From Lachnospiraceae bacterium UBA4380 (lineage in GTDB: Bacteria > Bacillota > Clostridia > Lachnospirales > Lachnospiraceae): 32,315 bases of DNA. This document shows positions 32,277-32,315 of the stretch, in pieces. The stretch spans positions 871-33,185 of the forward strand of contig DGRU01000023.1 of assembly GCA_002390025.1 (NCBI GenBank), given 5' to 3'. Positions within the stretch are counted from its first letter, which is position 1. Each line of letters starts with the position of its first letter. The notes below the pieces were generated by a model, which did not search any database, had not been told where the DNA came from, and saw only the letters and a list, made by a program, of their open reading frames with translations. Both the position numbers and the translations under genes were made by a program.

Positions 32277-32315
32277 ATTCATAGCAGACGATCTATAAAG
32301 CGGAGCAGCAGAGTA

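Overview
The window looks like chromosomal DNA of a Gram-positive anaerobe of class Clostridia, most likely a Lachnospiraceae-type organism. The grounds are AGGAGG ribosome binding sites, sigma-A type promoters, BspA-like and DUF1295-like proteins, a clostridial-type 390-residue phosphoglycerate dehydrogenase with a C-terminal ACT domain, a thiSFGHE operon behind a TPP riboswitch, and lipoprotein-based nucleoside uptake of the BMP/NupNOPQ kind. The taxonomic call is an inference; there is no rRNA gene. No tRNA, CRISPR array or transposase gene was seen.

Layout. 1-0.8 kb: a truncated small membrane protein gene at the left edge and decayed remnants of a GltD-like/molybdopterin oxidoreductase locus, all on the minus strand, with a perfect 19-bp palindrome over a candidate promoter. 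0.9-5.9 kb: a dCache-HAMP-PP2C (RsbU-like) sensor phosphatase, a convergent D-2-hydroxyacid dehydrogenase, a cysteine hydrolase and a small lipoprotein. 6.1-9.4 kb: a probable operon of an aldo/keto reductase, two small HExxH zincin-like proteins and a histidine phosphatase. 9.4-13.2 kb: apt, serA, a LOG-family protein (minus strand) and uridine kinase. 13.4-19.7 kb: a nucleoside ABC transporter operon whose lipoprotein carries two in-tandem binding domains and whose ATPase has a long Glu/Ala-rich tail ending in a coiled coil. 20.1-21.0 kb: a LysR regulator. 25.6-21.0 kb (minus strand): promoter, TPP riboswitch, terminator, thiS, thiF, thiG, thiH, thiE, which make and couple the thiazole half of thiamine. 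25.8-32.3 kb: a BspA-like repeat protein, a DUF1295-like membrane protein, a PD-(D/E)XK-like nuclease fused to an SF1/DUF2075 helicase-like ATPase, a small alpha/beta hydrolase, an M20 peptidase and a GNAT acetyltransferase.

The most distinctive non-coding content is repetitive. Three copies of a 75-bp palindromic REP-like element (arms starting GGGGACGGTCCTTTTG) sit only around the thi genes. A 169-bp element at 29.3 kb can fold as a closing stem around three hairpins. Many intergenic gaps carry short tandem duplications of 16-47 bp, several of which copy the 3' end of the neighbouring gene across its stop codon. The best candidates for something undescribed are the nuclease-helicase protein with its upstream 22-bp repeat array and downstream cloverleaf element, and the doubled nucleoside-binding lipoprotein with the tailed ATPase.
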